A stretch of DNA of 64,000 nt. It comes from Conus ventricosus (lineage: Eukaryota > Mollusca > Gastropoda > Neogastropoda > Conidae). Positions 35,721-46,920 of the stretch are shown here, piece by piece. Made by a program: the position numbers and the translations under genes. The stretch covers positions 35,687,139-35,751,138 of the forward strand of contig CM031610.1 of assembly GCA_018398815.1 (NCBI GenBank), written 5' to 3'. The first letter of the stretch is position 1. Every line of letters starts with the position of its first letter. The notes under the pieces were generated by a model. It saw only the letters and a program-made list of their open reading frames with translations, was not told the origin of the DNA and searched no databases.

Positions 35721-36619
35721 CCGTCCCGAGCAGTAAGGGTTTAGAGAGGAAAGGAAAAGAGAGGAGGAGAGAGGGGGGAAGGGGGGGGGGGGAGAGGGGA
35801 AGGGGAGAGAGGGAAGGAAAATGAGAGAGGGGAGGGAGAGAGAGAGAGAAAGGGGGGAGAGGGGAGGAAGGGGGGAAAAGGGGGGAAAGAAAAAAATGGG
35901 GGGGGGGGTTTTTAAAAAGAAAAGGGGGGAAAAGCCTGGGAAACCCCCCCTTCCTTTTTTTGGGGAAAAAATTTTTTTTGGGAAAAAGGGGTGTTTTGGG
36001 GAAAAAAGGGGGGGGGGAAGAAAAAAAAAAAACTGGGGGAATTAACTTTTCTTTGGTTTTTTGATTTTTTTTTTTTTACCAAAAAATGGGGGGTGATTCC
36101 CTTTTAAAAAACAATGGGGTCCAACCCCCCTCTTTCATTTTAAATTTTTTTTTAAACCATTTCACAGAAGACAAAGGGGAACAACAGTCCTTTTTGGGAA
36201 AAGGAAAAAAACACAACAACCCGGACCCCCCCTTTTTTGCATACTTGGAAAAAATGGGGAAAATTTTAAAATGGGGATTAGTTTTATTTAGGCTTTTTAA
36301 AAAATAACCGAACCAAAAAACTTTTAGATTAATAACAGAACAAAACGGAAATTTAAAAGGAATAAAAACTTATTTATAATTTTTAATGGAGGATTAACTA
36401 GCCAAAAAAACTCTTTAGCATTTTCAGGGAAAAAAAGAAAAATTGGGCAAATATTGGATAACCTTCAGGGGGGGAAAATACAAGCAAAACCGCCAAAAAA
36501 GTTGCCCTTTTTACTAAAAAATAGCCCCAAACAACAGGGAAAAGCCTGCTTTTGCAAATTAAAAATCCAAAAAACGGTTTTTAAACCTTTGCTTTTGAAA
36601 ACCCTTTTTAAAAAAAGTC

Positions 36620-37125
36620 GCAAAAAATCGAAGAAGGTTTGCAGAAGTTATTTTTCATACACTGTTAAAAGCCTTGTTTTTGAGTTAAAAAATGCAGCAA
36701 AAATCAGACGGGTGCTAGAAAAAGTTTTTCTGTCATAGCTGTAAAAAAAAACCCCGCTTTTAAAATAAACAAAGTGGCAACAGTCAGACAGTTAGCCCGC
36801 AGAATTTTTGTCATTCACTTTTTAAAAGCCTTGCTTTAAACTTTAAAAAATGTCCCGGGAAAATCAGACAGATTTTTTGGGGGAGCAGAAGTTTCTGTTT
36901 ATACGCTGTAAAAAGCCCTTGGGTTTAAAATAAACAATGTTTGGCGACAATTTAGGGCAGTTGGGGCCCGCAAAAGGGAAATTATTAAAACGCTGTTAAA
37001 AAGCCTTGCTTTAAAAAAACAATTTTCGGCGACAATCGGAAAAATGGCCAGCAGAAGTTACTGTATAGGGTGTAAAAAAACCCTTGCTTTAAAATAAAAA
37101 ATTTCGGCGGCCAAACAGAGGGAAG
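36620..37125. repeat. About 80-bp tandem satellite
   Basis: At least five consecutive units share CAGAAGTTACTGT-like, CGCTGTAAAAAGCCTTGCTT and AATAAACAATG / GGCGACAATCAGACAG segments at about 80-bp spacing. The unit sequence is blurred by the same smearing as its surroundings. Confidence 0.7.
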
Positions 37126-37417
37126 GAAAGGAAAATTACTGTCCTTCGACCCTCTTGTTTCCCCTTTCCCCCGATAAGGCAGCAAAAAAAATGAAAGCAA
37201 AAAAAGGGAAAAGGGCCACAGCAGGGCAAAAAAAAAAGGGGTAATCCATGCTCGTAAACCAGCACCATCTAGCAACCTAAAGTAGTGTTTCAAGTCAGAT
37301 GAGCCAAGGGCAGTACAAACAGACTGACGACAAATTTGAGCACACAATCCTGGATGAAACAGTCACATCTCAGGGGAAGGAAAAATAGACTTTTTATAAA
37401 AATCTGACACTTGGGAA

Positions 37418-37458
<41 letters not shown>

Positions 37459-37499
37459 CTCTAGCAAGGCATGTTCCACATTACACATTAATTACACAC

Positions 37500-37562
37500 A
37501 CACACACACGGTATATATATATATATTATATATATATTATATATATATATATTTTATATATA
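37500..37562. repeat. CA / TA microsatellite
   Basis: (AC)n followed by TA repeats just upstream of a piggyBac-like terminus. Confidence 0.9.
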
Positions 37563-37567
37563 GATCA

Positions 37568-38020
37568 TTAACCCTTTCCCCTGCCTGGAACGTGTAACGC
37601 ACGCCCAGAAAGCCGCAGAAAACAAAAAACCCGCTACCCCCCCGAAACGAGAGTGTCACGTGTAGCTTCGTAACAGAAAGCAGAAAAATCTACTTGGGAG
37701 ACGACCTCTAAAATGTTCTCACCTCTTCTACTGGTGTCAAGGAACAGCCCCTTCCCTTCTCGCGAGCAGCCAGCTGACCATGTTATGCAAAAAGCGAGTT
37801 TAGAGGTCACAGCGATAAGCAAGTCAAGATGGCAGCTCAACCTAGCACTTCGTCGACGCGTCCGTTTCCAAGCTCACACTGCCCTTGATTTTTAGATGAC
37901 GTTATAAAGTATCAAGAGAGTGATGAAGAAGACTTTGAAGATCGGATCCCGATACTACGGATGAGGGGAGACGGATGGGAATCAGCACTATCCACTTTTA
38001 TCGGAGATACATGCTGGTGA
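37568..38020 (+). mobile_element. piggyBac-like 5' end with transposase N-terminus
   Basis: TTAA (37,568-37,571) is followed by CCCTTTCCCCTGCCTGG, a typical piggyBac-family terminus. After a leader of about 255 bp the ATG at 37,829 starts MAAQPSTSSTRPFPSS. A stop interrupts it after 19 codons, and the same frame resumes with FLDDVIKYQESDEEDFEDR, the acidic N-terminal style of piggyBac transposases. The catalytic DDD core is not seen before the gap. A different family from the fragment at 21.8 kb. Confidence 0.6.
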
Positions 38021-38699
38021 TGACCGTGGCTTCACTGTTCTGTACACAACACATCAGTAAAGAAAGAGCCGTCAGGTGGGGGACGAAGCGGAAATTGCCG
38101 AACGCGTGCCGTGAACGAGCACTGCACCCCTCCTTTCTTGACGAACGGGTGGTGGACATGGTACGGGTTCAGAACGACGGTGAAAGTCCCCTGGAAGCGG
38201 CGGGGGCGTGGCATGGGGGTGTGTCAGCAACAGCTGATCAAAGAATAGCGAGAAAGAGGTGCACAGCCCTTCAACCTTGCAGTTGTTTTGACTGGGAATT
38301 CTGGTCTGCAAGTCAACTGTGCCAATTTCAGCTGTACAAAGTTCCAGTCCCTTTAGTTCCTTCTGACCAAAACTGGTTTCAGGGAAGTAGCTCTATTTTT
38401 TTTTGTGATTTGTTTGTTTTGTTTTTGTTTTTACTACATGATTCTTCATTCCTTGACATTCATTTTCTGTATTCTCTTCTTTGCCCCATTTCCTACTGAA
38501 ACTACAATTATGGCAAACAAAGACTGTATGGATAGGTGGGACTGTGTGTGTGTGTGAGTGTGTGTGTGTTGGTTAATGTTATTCTTCAACAAACTTCGAT
38601 GAGCGATCTCTAGTGCGGAACTTCAACTGTGAATCCTTTTTCTTCAAGCTTGCGTTTTTTCCTAATTTTTGATTCAACCCCCATGACTATTTTTCTTGT

Positions 38700-39699
38700 N
38701 NNNNNNNNNNNNNNNNNNNNNNNNNNNNNNNNNNNNNNNNNNNNNNNNNNNNNNNNNNNNNNNNNNNNNNNNNNNNNNNNNNNNNNNNNNNNNNNNNNNN
38801 NNNNNNNNNNNNNNNNNNNNNNNNNNNNNNNNNNNNNNNNNNNNNNNNNNNNNNNNNNNNNNNNNNNNNNNNNNNNNNNNNNNNNNNNNNNNNNNNNNNN
38901 NNNNNNNNNNNNNNNNNNNNNNNNNNNNNNNNNNNNNNNNNNNNNNNNNNNNNNNNNNNNNNNNNNNNNNNNNNNNNNNNNNNNNNNNNNNNNNNNNNNN
39001 NNNNNNNNNNNNNNNNNNNNNNNNNNNNNNNNNNNNNNNNNNNNNNNNNNNNNNNNNNNNNNNNNNNNNNNNNNNNNNNNNNNNNNNNNNNNNNNNNNNN
39101 NNNNNNNNNNNNNNNNNNNNNNNNNNNNNNNNNNNNNNNNNNNNNNNNNNNNNNNNNNNNNNNNNNNNNNNNNNNNNNNNNNNNNNNNNNNNNNNNNNNN
39201 NNNNNNNNNNNNNNNNNNNNNNNNNNNNNNNNNNNNNNNNNNNNNNNNNNNNNNNNNNNNNNNNNNNNNNNNNNNNNNNNNNNNNNNNNNNNNNNNNNNN
39301 NNNNNNNNNNNNNNNNNNNNNNNNNNNNNNNNNNNNNNNNNNNNNNNNNNNNNNNNNNNNNNNNNNNNNNNNNNNNNNNNNNNNNNNNNNNNNNNNNNNN
39401 NNNNNNNNNNNNNNNNNNNNNNNNNNNNNNNNNNNNNNNNNNNNNNNNNNNNNNNNNNNNNNNNNNNNNNNNNNNNNNNNNNNNNNNNNNNNNNNNNNNN
39501 NNNNNNNNNNNNNNNNNNNNNNNNNNNNNNNNNNNNNNNNNNNNNNNNNNNNNNNNNNNNNNNNNNNNNNNNNNNNNNNNNNNNNNNNNNNNNNNNNNNN
39601 NNNNNNNNNNNNNNNNNNNNNNNNNNNNNNNNNNNNNNNNNNNNNNNNNNNNNNNNNNNNNNNNNNNNNNNNNNNNNNNNNNNNNNNNNNNNNNNNNNN
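38700..39699. other. Assembly gap, 1000 N
   Basis: Exactly 1000 undetermined bases, a different placeholder length from the 100-N gap. The right arm of the inverted duplication starts at its right edge. Confidence 0.99.
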
Positions 39700-39919
39700 A
39701 CTCCCTTGATTCGCCTTGGAGACTGCTGCCTGAAGAAGCACAGTCTGCTATTATCTGGTGTGTAGTAAGCCGGCATGAATCGTCAGGACACGCTTAGAGC
39801 CAGGTGTTCTAGCCAGTGGACTGAAAGTGAAGAAACACTTTCTGCAGTTTTCAAGCTGTCAGAACTGATTTCTTGTCAAAACACTAAAGTGAGGGCACAG
39901 GTTGTCGAATCTGTTTGTG

Positions 39920-40058
39920 AGAGTGTTTTGTTAGCTGACGCGGCCTTCAGCTGTTACATTGCAGTGTTTTGTTTTGTTAGCTGACGCAGCCTTCAGCTGT
40001 TACATTGCAGTGTTTGTTAGCTGACGCGGCCTTCAGCTGTTACATTGCAGTGTTTTTA
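39920..40058 (+). repeat. Triplicated 44-50 bp unit
   Basis: Three tandem copies of a segment containing TTAGCTGACGC, GCCTTCAGCTGTTACATTG and CAGTGTTT. The left arm has a single copy at about 24,735-24,775. Confidence 0.85.
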
Positions 40059-42986
40059 TTCTTTGTGTGGTGAATGGAATGCAGGGAAGGTGATGACATC
40101 TCTGTAATAAATGGAATCCTCTGCCTCAACCACATTTTTCTGTCTGTGCATTTTGTGCTTGAAGACGCTGACTCAGGTAGCTACAGTCCAGGAAGAATCC
40201 ACCTTTTGCCAGAGAAGGGAGACACGGAATGGCCTTGGCTCTGCACAGCTTCCAGATTCTACTTCAGCGTCATGCGGTAATGCCTCAGTGATGCTGCCAA
40301 ACAGTCAATGCTCAACACTGTTTTGGCTTGATCGACTTGCTACACATTCATGGGCCACATGCTGTTGAGAAATGCCCTCGGCTTGAAAGGATGTGGATGA
40401 ACATTTTTTGCATGTCTCCCGATGGCTTCTGAACAGGGATGTGCAAAGGATGAAATCCAGATTCTCCTTGTGGTGGAAACACTGTGGACAATGTTTCAAG
40501 CCTGTAGACTTTTTCACTCTCAGGAAAGGGTTCTTTGTTGATCATTTGTTTTTGTACATTGAACATCTTCCATCTTAAGTGATCATCCTTGGAATTATTC
40601 ATTACCTAAGCACATATCTCTAATAGAGATTCAGTATCAAAGATTATATTCTGCTTGAGTCCAGGAAAAAAAAAATCATGTCCATATTCTCCCTGAAGTA
40701 AAGCATCGTCTGTATTATCTGTATGTACGTGTGTGTTCCAACTGGATGAGAAAAAGGAAACGATTTTAGGACTTAATGACTTTATACTACTTTTATACTG
40801 TTTGGAGGCCTCTTTTCAAGTCTGCCTTTCACGGTTGACATCAGCCAGGTGTTGTGAGGCTGTAAAGCAGGTGTCAAGGAGCATGCCACCAGACCACAAA
40901 ATGCATCAGCGACGTGGGCAGCGAAAGTCAGCTCCTAGAAAAGTGGGTGCAACACTAACTCAGTTCCGGACAACAAACAGAAAAAAAAATGTTATGCTGA
41001 ACGGACAGGAAAAAATGGCCCAGTTCAGGTGTCCCAGGCCTGTTGGCAGAGATGTTTTGTTTTTTTTCAGAGGAAGATGGCCAGATTGTGACAACACTTA
41101 AAATTATTTAAGCATTCGGCTCCAACAGCTGCTCCAAGAACTTGCAATGAAACATCAATGGTAACTGTCCTCCTTGATTGTGAGAACTGCACAATGATAA
41201 CATGTCTTATATGTTGCGAAGAAAAATAACCCATGGGTCCAGAAAACATGTCGTTTAATCTCCTGCAAGGAATCTCGTACAAAGGAAGTCGTCAGGATGT
41301 AAGTCAATTTACAGACTTGCAGACATGAAACCCTTGTCACAAAAGGCTGTAAGTTTGCCTGATGCAGCTTTATAGCCAGCCATGACATCCTGTCCAAGAT
41401 GTGTTCTACTGGCTGCAGTGGAGGGTGGGCATGGCAGAGGTAGACTGAGGACATCCTGCATGGACGACTATCAGGACTGGACTGGTCACAACACTTCTAC
41501 TGTGACAATGCAAGTATATCCCAGTGACCTATGACAACAGAGATGATGATGATGATGACGTTGATGATGAGGATGATGACGGTGATGATTATGGTGATGG
41601 TGACGGTGAAATTTATCCAAGGGCACTGGAAGCAGGTGGAATGAGCAAGAGTGAACAGAAGAAGAAAAATAACCATTAAACCATACCCAAAACCTCATCT
41701 TTGCAATTCTTTTGCTGCTGATATAGTATTCAACTTTCTGTCATCTGCCGCCATAAAGTCTCTACCACCAGTTCCCCAGGACCATAGACTGAACCATGTT
41801 GTTTCAGCTCCAGGTGGCAGACTCCATCAGCAACATCAACAGCAGGGATCAAATCTGGCATCTTAATACTATCCAGCCGAGAGCGGCAGGGACAGCACGA
41901 TTCCCTGCTGCCGCACGCACGCGCATAGTGCTCAGTCCCTGCCGACGCGCATATTTGGCCACTTTTTAATTTATTTTTACAGTAGCTAGACAACTGACAG
42001 TGTTGTGTTAGGTGTCACAGGAAAGAACAAACACTCGACTAATCGGACATAGTAATTTCGAATCATTTACTTTCAATGTGTATGCACAACTGTCATTGAA
42101 AAACATGTCTGACAAGTAGAAAGAATGCTTTGTTTACATTCTATTCCGTTCTTTTACAACACCTAATCAGAAGATGAAGGGATGGCTGCATCTTCAAACA
42201 ATTTTTTCTTTTCTTTCTGTGTACGCAGGCTGATACTCCTGCGGACACTGCCTGTGTAGACGGGCAGTGGAGTTTTGTGTGTATGACCGTTTTTTATCCC
42301 GCCATTAAGGCAGCCATACTCCATCTTCGGGGAAGGTGCATGCTATGTGTAACGTGTCATCCATACCAACGGCCAAACTGGCCTTCTCTTCTGAAAGTTC
42401 GTGATGGGATTTTACATGTGTGCAAGATGTGCGTGAGTTCACACACGGAACCTCGGTTTATAGTCTCATTCGCTGCCTTGGCTTAAGGCTGTGTCGGGCG
42501 AATTGACATAGGCTACATCAAAATGTTGTTATGCTCTGCATAGTTATGCGGGGATTGTCTTCAGTTATGACAAGCTGCTAGCATAACATCCTCAGTCTTC
42601 AAAATCCCCCGAAGTCGGAGTGTGGCTGCCCACGTGGCGGGGTAACCCAAAACGGTCACACACGTAATGTTCTCATCCCCAGCTGATGCATTTGCAGAGT
42701 TGCCTACCGTTCCTGAGCAGCCGTATTTGATCCGGATCTAAGTAAAAATATCCCTTAGTCCGGAAAGTACGGTTATCGAAAGTATGCTCCGGAGAAAAAA
42801 AATCGCCGTGGAAAATTTCGGGGGGGGGGAATTTTGGCTTGCCTTCACCAAGTGTGAGTTCGAGCATGCGCAATGGGAAACGCTTTGTAAACCAAGTTTT
42901 CTGATTGGTTGACCCACTTCACTTCACTTCCCTTCAAGCTCGCTGGCTGGCCTAGGCCTAGTAGGTGCAGGGATTCAAGTTTTAAA

Positions 42987-43301
42987 ATGGCCAGCAAGAG
43001 GAAGCAAAGCGATCAGTGTGGTTCGTCTGAAGATCGTTCTGAAACTCCACCACGGGATGTGAAAAAACCACGACGAATGCAGGCTTTCAAAACGGATTAT
43101 TCCGAGAAGTGGCCCTGTTTAAGACCTGGACAGAAGGGGCAAACATTCGGATTTTGCTCTGTGTGCAAGTGTGACTTTTCCGTCGCTCATGGTGGAAAGG
43201 ACGACTGCCGTCGGCACATCGAATCGAAAAAACATGCCGAGTATGAGAGCAAAGCCAAGGAAGTGGGCAAATGCCTGAAAACATCAGGATTTTTCACTTG
43301 A
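42987..43301 (+). CDS. BED/hAT-type zinc-finger protein, 104 aa, intronless
   Basis: A complete frame from ATG (MASKRKQSDQ) to TGA. The N-terminal 35 residues are hydrophilic and basic. Then comes FKTDYSEKWPCLRPG, and a zinc finger reading FGFCSVCKCDFSVAHGG ... DDCRRHIESKKHAEY, a Cys-x2-Cys / His-x4-His finger of the kind that opens hAT transposases and hAT-derived KIAA/ZNF proteins. It ends shortly after in KTSGFFT, so no transposase catalytic domain follows. A DNA-binding role is inferred. An upstream in-frame ATG (42,909) exists; the later one is preferred because it begins the basic module. Codons are clean, with no frameshift, inside an insertion that is absent from the other arm. Confidence 0.7.
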   Translation: MASKRKQSDQCGSSEDRSETPPRDVKKPRRMQAFKTDYSEKWPCLRPGQKGQTFGFCSVCKCDFSVAHGGKDDCRRHIESKKHAEYESKAKEVGKCLKTSGFFT

Positions 43302-43307
43302 GTTCTT

Positions 43308-43372
43308 CATCCAGCCCTGATATGGCTCTTCGTAGTTGGCTGGACTATAAGCAACATGAATTGAATTGAATT
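43308..43372 (+). mobile_element. LINE 3'-tail hairpin with GAATT pentamers
   Basis: The same tail as at 25,596-25,650 and 26,070-26,128, in plus orientation: CCAGCC...GGCTGG stem, CTATAAGCAACAT, then (GAATT)n. It starts seven bases after the zinc-finger stop codon. No convincing target-site duplication surrounds it. Confidence 0.75.
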
Positions 43373-43647
43373 TGTGTGTTCATTTATTGTATGTGTATTA
43401 CAGTCTTAACAGGCAGACGCACTTGAACTGTCTGTTCCGGACAAAAATCCCGTGTTCCTGATTTCTGAGACATTTGTTCCTGATGAGCAAATTTTGGGGT
43501 AGGCATGTGTTCAAGTGCTTTGGCTGTTCAGATGATCCCTGGAGTCTTTTAGCCAGGGTACGACAACAACAACAACAGTCTCATTCGAAGGACTGTATAG
43601 GGAGTGGAGTCAGAACCAATGTTAACTCCGAGGGAAAAATCCCCCTG

Positions 43648-43782
43648 TACCGAAATTCACTCTTCTCTTTCATAGTTTTCTATCTCTCTATCACTCCCCT
43701 CATCACCAGATCCACTTTGTAATATGATTTCAAGCGCTTCATTGAGCGAGAAATCGCTACCACCCCTTCGCCTGACCAACAT
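43648..43782 (-). pseudogene. piggyBac-like transposase N-terminus (right copy)
   Basis: Counterpart of 22,088-22,222. It starts MLVRRRGGSDFSLNEALEII and stops earlier because a 14-bp deletion joins GAGAAGAG to TGAATTTCGG. The catalytic region is absent in both copies. Confidence 0.6.
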
Positions 43783-45055
43783 TTTTTCTGGCACAGGAAA
43801 TACGTGCCGCGCGCCAGTGCCGCCAGTTTCTTTGTTTCAAAGCTCCTGGGCATCAGCCAAGTTCACGATAGGCCACTGAAAGTATGGTCTACAACTCGCT
43901 ACGACATCCCAAGACTAGTTACAGAGCTTATTTCCCTTGGATCATTTTATGGAATGTGTAGGAATTTTTCATGTTCCTGTCATGCGATAGTGGATGACAC
44001 GGCAGAATGTACTGTCTGTCCGTCAGCCAGCCTTGGATGACGCGGCACAAGGGAAAGAAATCCTGTCAGCCACTATTGGCTGACACAGCTGGTGTTTTTG
44101 CATTTTGCATGAATTTTTTGTAATTTTTCGTAACATTCTGCGCATTATTTCTAAAATAATATTTTTATGATGAATGTGTCTGTTTCGGGTTTTTAAGGCG
44201 ATACATTGCTTCAGATAACAAAAATGTTTTAAATACCATAATTCCGGGAAGAAAATCGTTGATCACCGGTGATCGAAATTGAAGGGAAAGAACTGAAGAG
44301 AGTTAAGCCAGGCATCACTAAGAATTTGGCCAAGCAACCATATCTACTCACAAGATGACAGGTGGGATGATTCACTTTCTGTTGACAGACTTTCTGAAAG
44401 GATCTCATGTTGGTTTCCACAACAAACTAAGCCGTCACTGGATCATATTGTGACACTTTCAGGCATGGTATGCCCGATCAAAGCCCCAGCCACAAGTCTG
44501 CGATCTGAGGACAGCAGGGGCAGCCTGATTGTTTCTATATCCAGTGCTAGAGGCAGATCTGCTATGGGGTTCTCAGTGTTTGCCCAGCAGGGCTCAACAC
44601 ATGGTACCCTCTGCAGATGACTTGATGGGAACGATGACACAACTCTTGGTGTCATTTGGAATCGTTTTGTGTCTTGTGATTTTGCTACTTCCTGGTGCTT
44701 TAAGGTTTTTCAGTTGTAACTGTAGCCAGCGTTTTTTTGTTTTCGTTTTTTCTGCTGAAGCTGATTTGATCTTGTATGTACCACAAAAACATGTACAGTT
44801 TTCGTGCATAGCTGGAGTATGTTATCGTATCATTGGTTTTATCCTTCAGTTCCTGGCGAAAGTTTTTTCAGTCAGTTCTTTTCCTGGAATTAATTGCAGC
44901 CTGATTTGGATGGGCTACATTAAGACATAACCACCAACTGACAATGCAGTGTGACAGTAACGCTGCTGTCTTGTTTTCAGATGAATTACATTGTCACTGA
45001 AATGTCTCCTCAGATTTGCAATGTCCCCAGAGTGGCACTGTATGAATGTGCTTAA

Positions 45056-45465
45056 CTCTTTCATCCCTACAACCCGGTTTTCCGGTTTGCAGAAATCCTA
45101 CCCTTCCTTCCTGCAGCCCGGAAAACCGGGCAGCACAAAATCCCTCCATCCCTTCCTGCAGCCCGGAAAATCGGTTCTCGCGGCAAGTGCTTTGAACTTC
45201 GCGCGAGTCGCGTCATCGGTACACGTCATGACCAGGTCGCTCGCCCGTCAGTGTTTATGAATGGAATGGATGCCAGATGGCCCCTAGAGACTGGGAAAGT
45301 TGTTGCCACTCTGTTCTGGCCGGTTTGCTACTGCACACATGGCAGTTTTCACTTTACACTTCTTTTTCTTTCCTCTAAATCCAGGAATGAAGGGAATACT
45401 TGTATTACAAGAATCTCTAGGAACAAGAGGAAGTAAGGGTTCATATAAAAGTAGGAATGAAAGAG
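45056..45465. mobile_element. TTAA-flanked MITE, piggyBac-like, 410 bp
   Basis: Flanked by TTAA at 45,052-45,055 and 45,466-45,469, with terminal inverted repeats CTCTTTCATCCCTAC and CTCTTTCATTCCTAC (14 of 15 identical). The left arm has a single TTAA at 20,786-20,789, the empty site. Inside, a unit with CTTCCTGCAGCCCGGAAAA is repeated near the left end. It has no transposase frame, so it is non-autonomous and would need a piggyBac-family enzyme supplied elsewhere. Confidence 0.88.
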
Positions 45466-45751
45466 TTAAGACTGGATCTGAAGGGAGCAAGGCATTGTGC
45501 TTGCTCGTTTTCAGAATCAGATTGAGGGGAAAGAGGTACCAAAGCCCACTACTCACAAAATGTGGCTCATGTACCAGTGTGTTGCTGTGGTTCCGCCGAA
45601 CAGAATCGGGTTCACAACCGATGGTGTGATCACTGGCCGAAAGCACTTCACAGCACTGCAGTCAAAATCAACTCATTATTGTATTTTGCTGGTATATTTG
45701 TCCCATAGTGTGACAGTCATAGCTGATCACCAGAGAAATGTTTGATCTCAG

Positions 45752-45969
45752 GAATGGAAGGAGCCATAGAGGTGATGCTGGTGGAGATTCTGACCAACCT
45801 CTTCTCCAGCGGTGCCTCACAGCGAAACGGGGCTAGGACCAGTCCACCTCCGATGCAGGCAACAGTAACAATCGCAGTAATGCAGGCTCTCGGAACACGG
45901 CCGAACCCCCTCTTTCTTCCAGAGATCGTGACATGCAGCATGATGGTGTAGAGGCAGATGAAGTCCCAG
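45752..45969 (+). CDS. IAP-like E3 ligase, UBA-end and linker exon (right copy, 1-bp deletion)
   Basis: Same exon as 20,285-20,503 with acceptor GATCTCAG and donor GTGAGAAT, but 218 nt instead of 219. One A is missing at about 45,837 (AGGACC against AGGAACC), which breaks the frame after SQRNGAR. As the RING exon just downstream is intact here, the loss is more likely a consensus error or a private allele than long-term decay. Confidence 0.78.
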
Positions 45970-46304
45970 GTGAGAATGATAAACCTCCCCAGTTGAATAC
46001 ACAGTTGGAATACACATGTGTGGTTTGCTAGCATCACCTGCTCCTTAGTTGGATGCGTGTGTGTGAGAGAGAGAGAGTGAGCAGGTGTGTATAAGCAGGG
46101 GTATATCGGCAGGAACTTGAAACATATTTTTTCATTGTCATTGGGGAAAAAAAGTGTGTGTGTATGTGTGAGAAATACTGTGGGTGTTTGTATGTAGAAT
46201 GTGAAGGTTCTTGATAAACTGAAGTCATTTTTGTTAAGATTTTAGAGCATGCACCTGCATTGTTATGTTCATGTGTACATACAAAGACGTGTGTGCTCTA
46301 GCAC

Positions 46305-46323
46305 GCGTGCACATGCGCGCGTG

Positions 46324-46357
<34 letters not shown>

Positions 46358-46495
46358 CATTCTCTCTGTCTCTCTCAGTCAATACAAACACAGATGCACT
46401 GTCTAGCTCTGACATATGCATACACATGCTCCTGCTCCCTCTCTCTCTGTCTGTCTGCCTCTCCCTCGCTCTCTCTCTCTCTCTCTTGCTCACTC
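46305..46495. repeat. CA and CT microsatellites in intron 2
   Basis: Low-complexity part of the 614-bp intron 45,970-46,583. Confidence 0.85.
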
Positions 46496-46583
46496 CTCCT
46501 CTGTGATCCTACCTCTCCAGCAAGCAAGCTGCCACAGACAGAATGAGAGCAGACACTCAATGTGTCACACGCTTTGTTTGCAG

Positions 46584-46819
46584 ATGCCGCAGGCGCAGCG
46601 GACGATGGAGCCATAGAGGAGCGTTACAACGCTCTGCAGCAGGAAAATGCCCGCCTGCGAGATATGCGCACCTGTCAACAATGCCACGTGCGCCAGGTAG
46701 GAGTCATCTTCCTGCCTTGCGGCCACATCATCGCCTGCACCGAGTGCGCTCCCAACATCCGACGCTGCAGTCGCTGTGACACGGTGATCCGTGCCACAGC
46801 CAATGTGTTTTACAGCTAA
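46584..46819 (+). CDS. IAP-like E3 ligase, terminal RING exon (right copy, intact)
   Basis: Acceptor TTTGTTTGCAG precedes the exon, which runs to TAA at 46,817-46,819. It encodes an acidic/coiled lead (ADDGAIEERYNALQQENARL) and a complete C3HC4 RING: CQQC, CGH-x4-C-x2-C, C-x2-C, ending FYS. The spacing and the tail IRATANVFYS match the C-terminus of IAP family E3 ligases (BIRC2/3/4 pattern), which ubiquitinate caspases and signalling partners in the cytosol. This is the better template of the two copies for the RING. Upstream UBA and BIR parts lie in or beyond the 1000-N gap. Confidence 0.88.
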
Positions 46820-46920
46820 GTAGGGTGGTTTGCTGACTTGAAAAGGTTCTGTGGCAGTCCCGTTTGTAAATCCTGTCAGCCTGTGAAAGTGTACACCACT
46901 GAAATGTCGCAGTTATTTTT

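Larger units (their letters stand above)
28090..37460. other. Low-reliability sequence with homopolymer smearing
   Basis: Runs of four or more identical bases are extremely dense for 9.4 kb. Where a clean homologue exists (34,946-35,720 against 26,275-26,960), order and spacing are kept, but mixed dinucleotides are replaced by extensions of a neighbouring base. Gene calls here are not meaningful. It ends in a run of about 40 G at 37,418-37,458. Likely poor consensus at a weakly covered contig end. Confidence 0.8.
42473..43576 (+). mobile_element. 1.1 kb retro-insertion with 11-bp TSD and CAA tail
   Basis: The direct repeat AGTCTCATTCG occurs at 42,462-42,472 and 43,577-43,587. The left arm has the uninterrupted single site at 22,298-22,308. 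The insert has no terminal inverted repeats and ends in CAACAACAACAAC, so it looks like a retroposed copy in plus orientation. Inside are a SINE family B 3' fragment (42,606-42,665), a 104-codon zinc-finger ORF (42,987-43,301), and a LINE-tail hairpin (43,308-43,372) ending in GAATT pentamers. Confidence 0.88.

Noticed and set aside
38629..39765. Long frames across 38.7-39.7 kb
   Set aside because: They consist of undetermined bases in the 1000-N gap.
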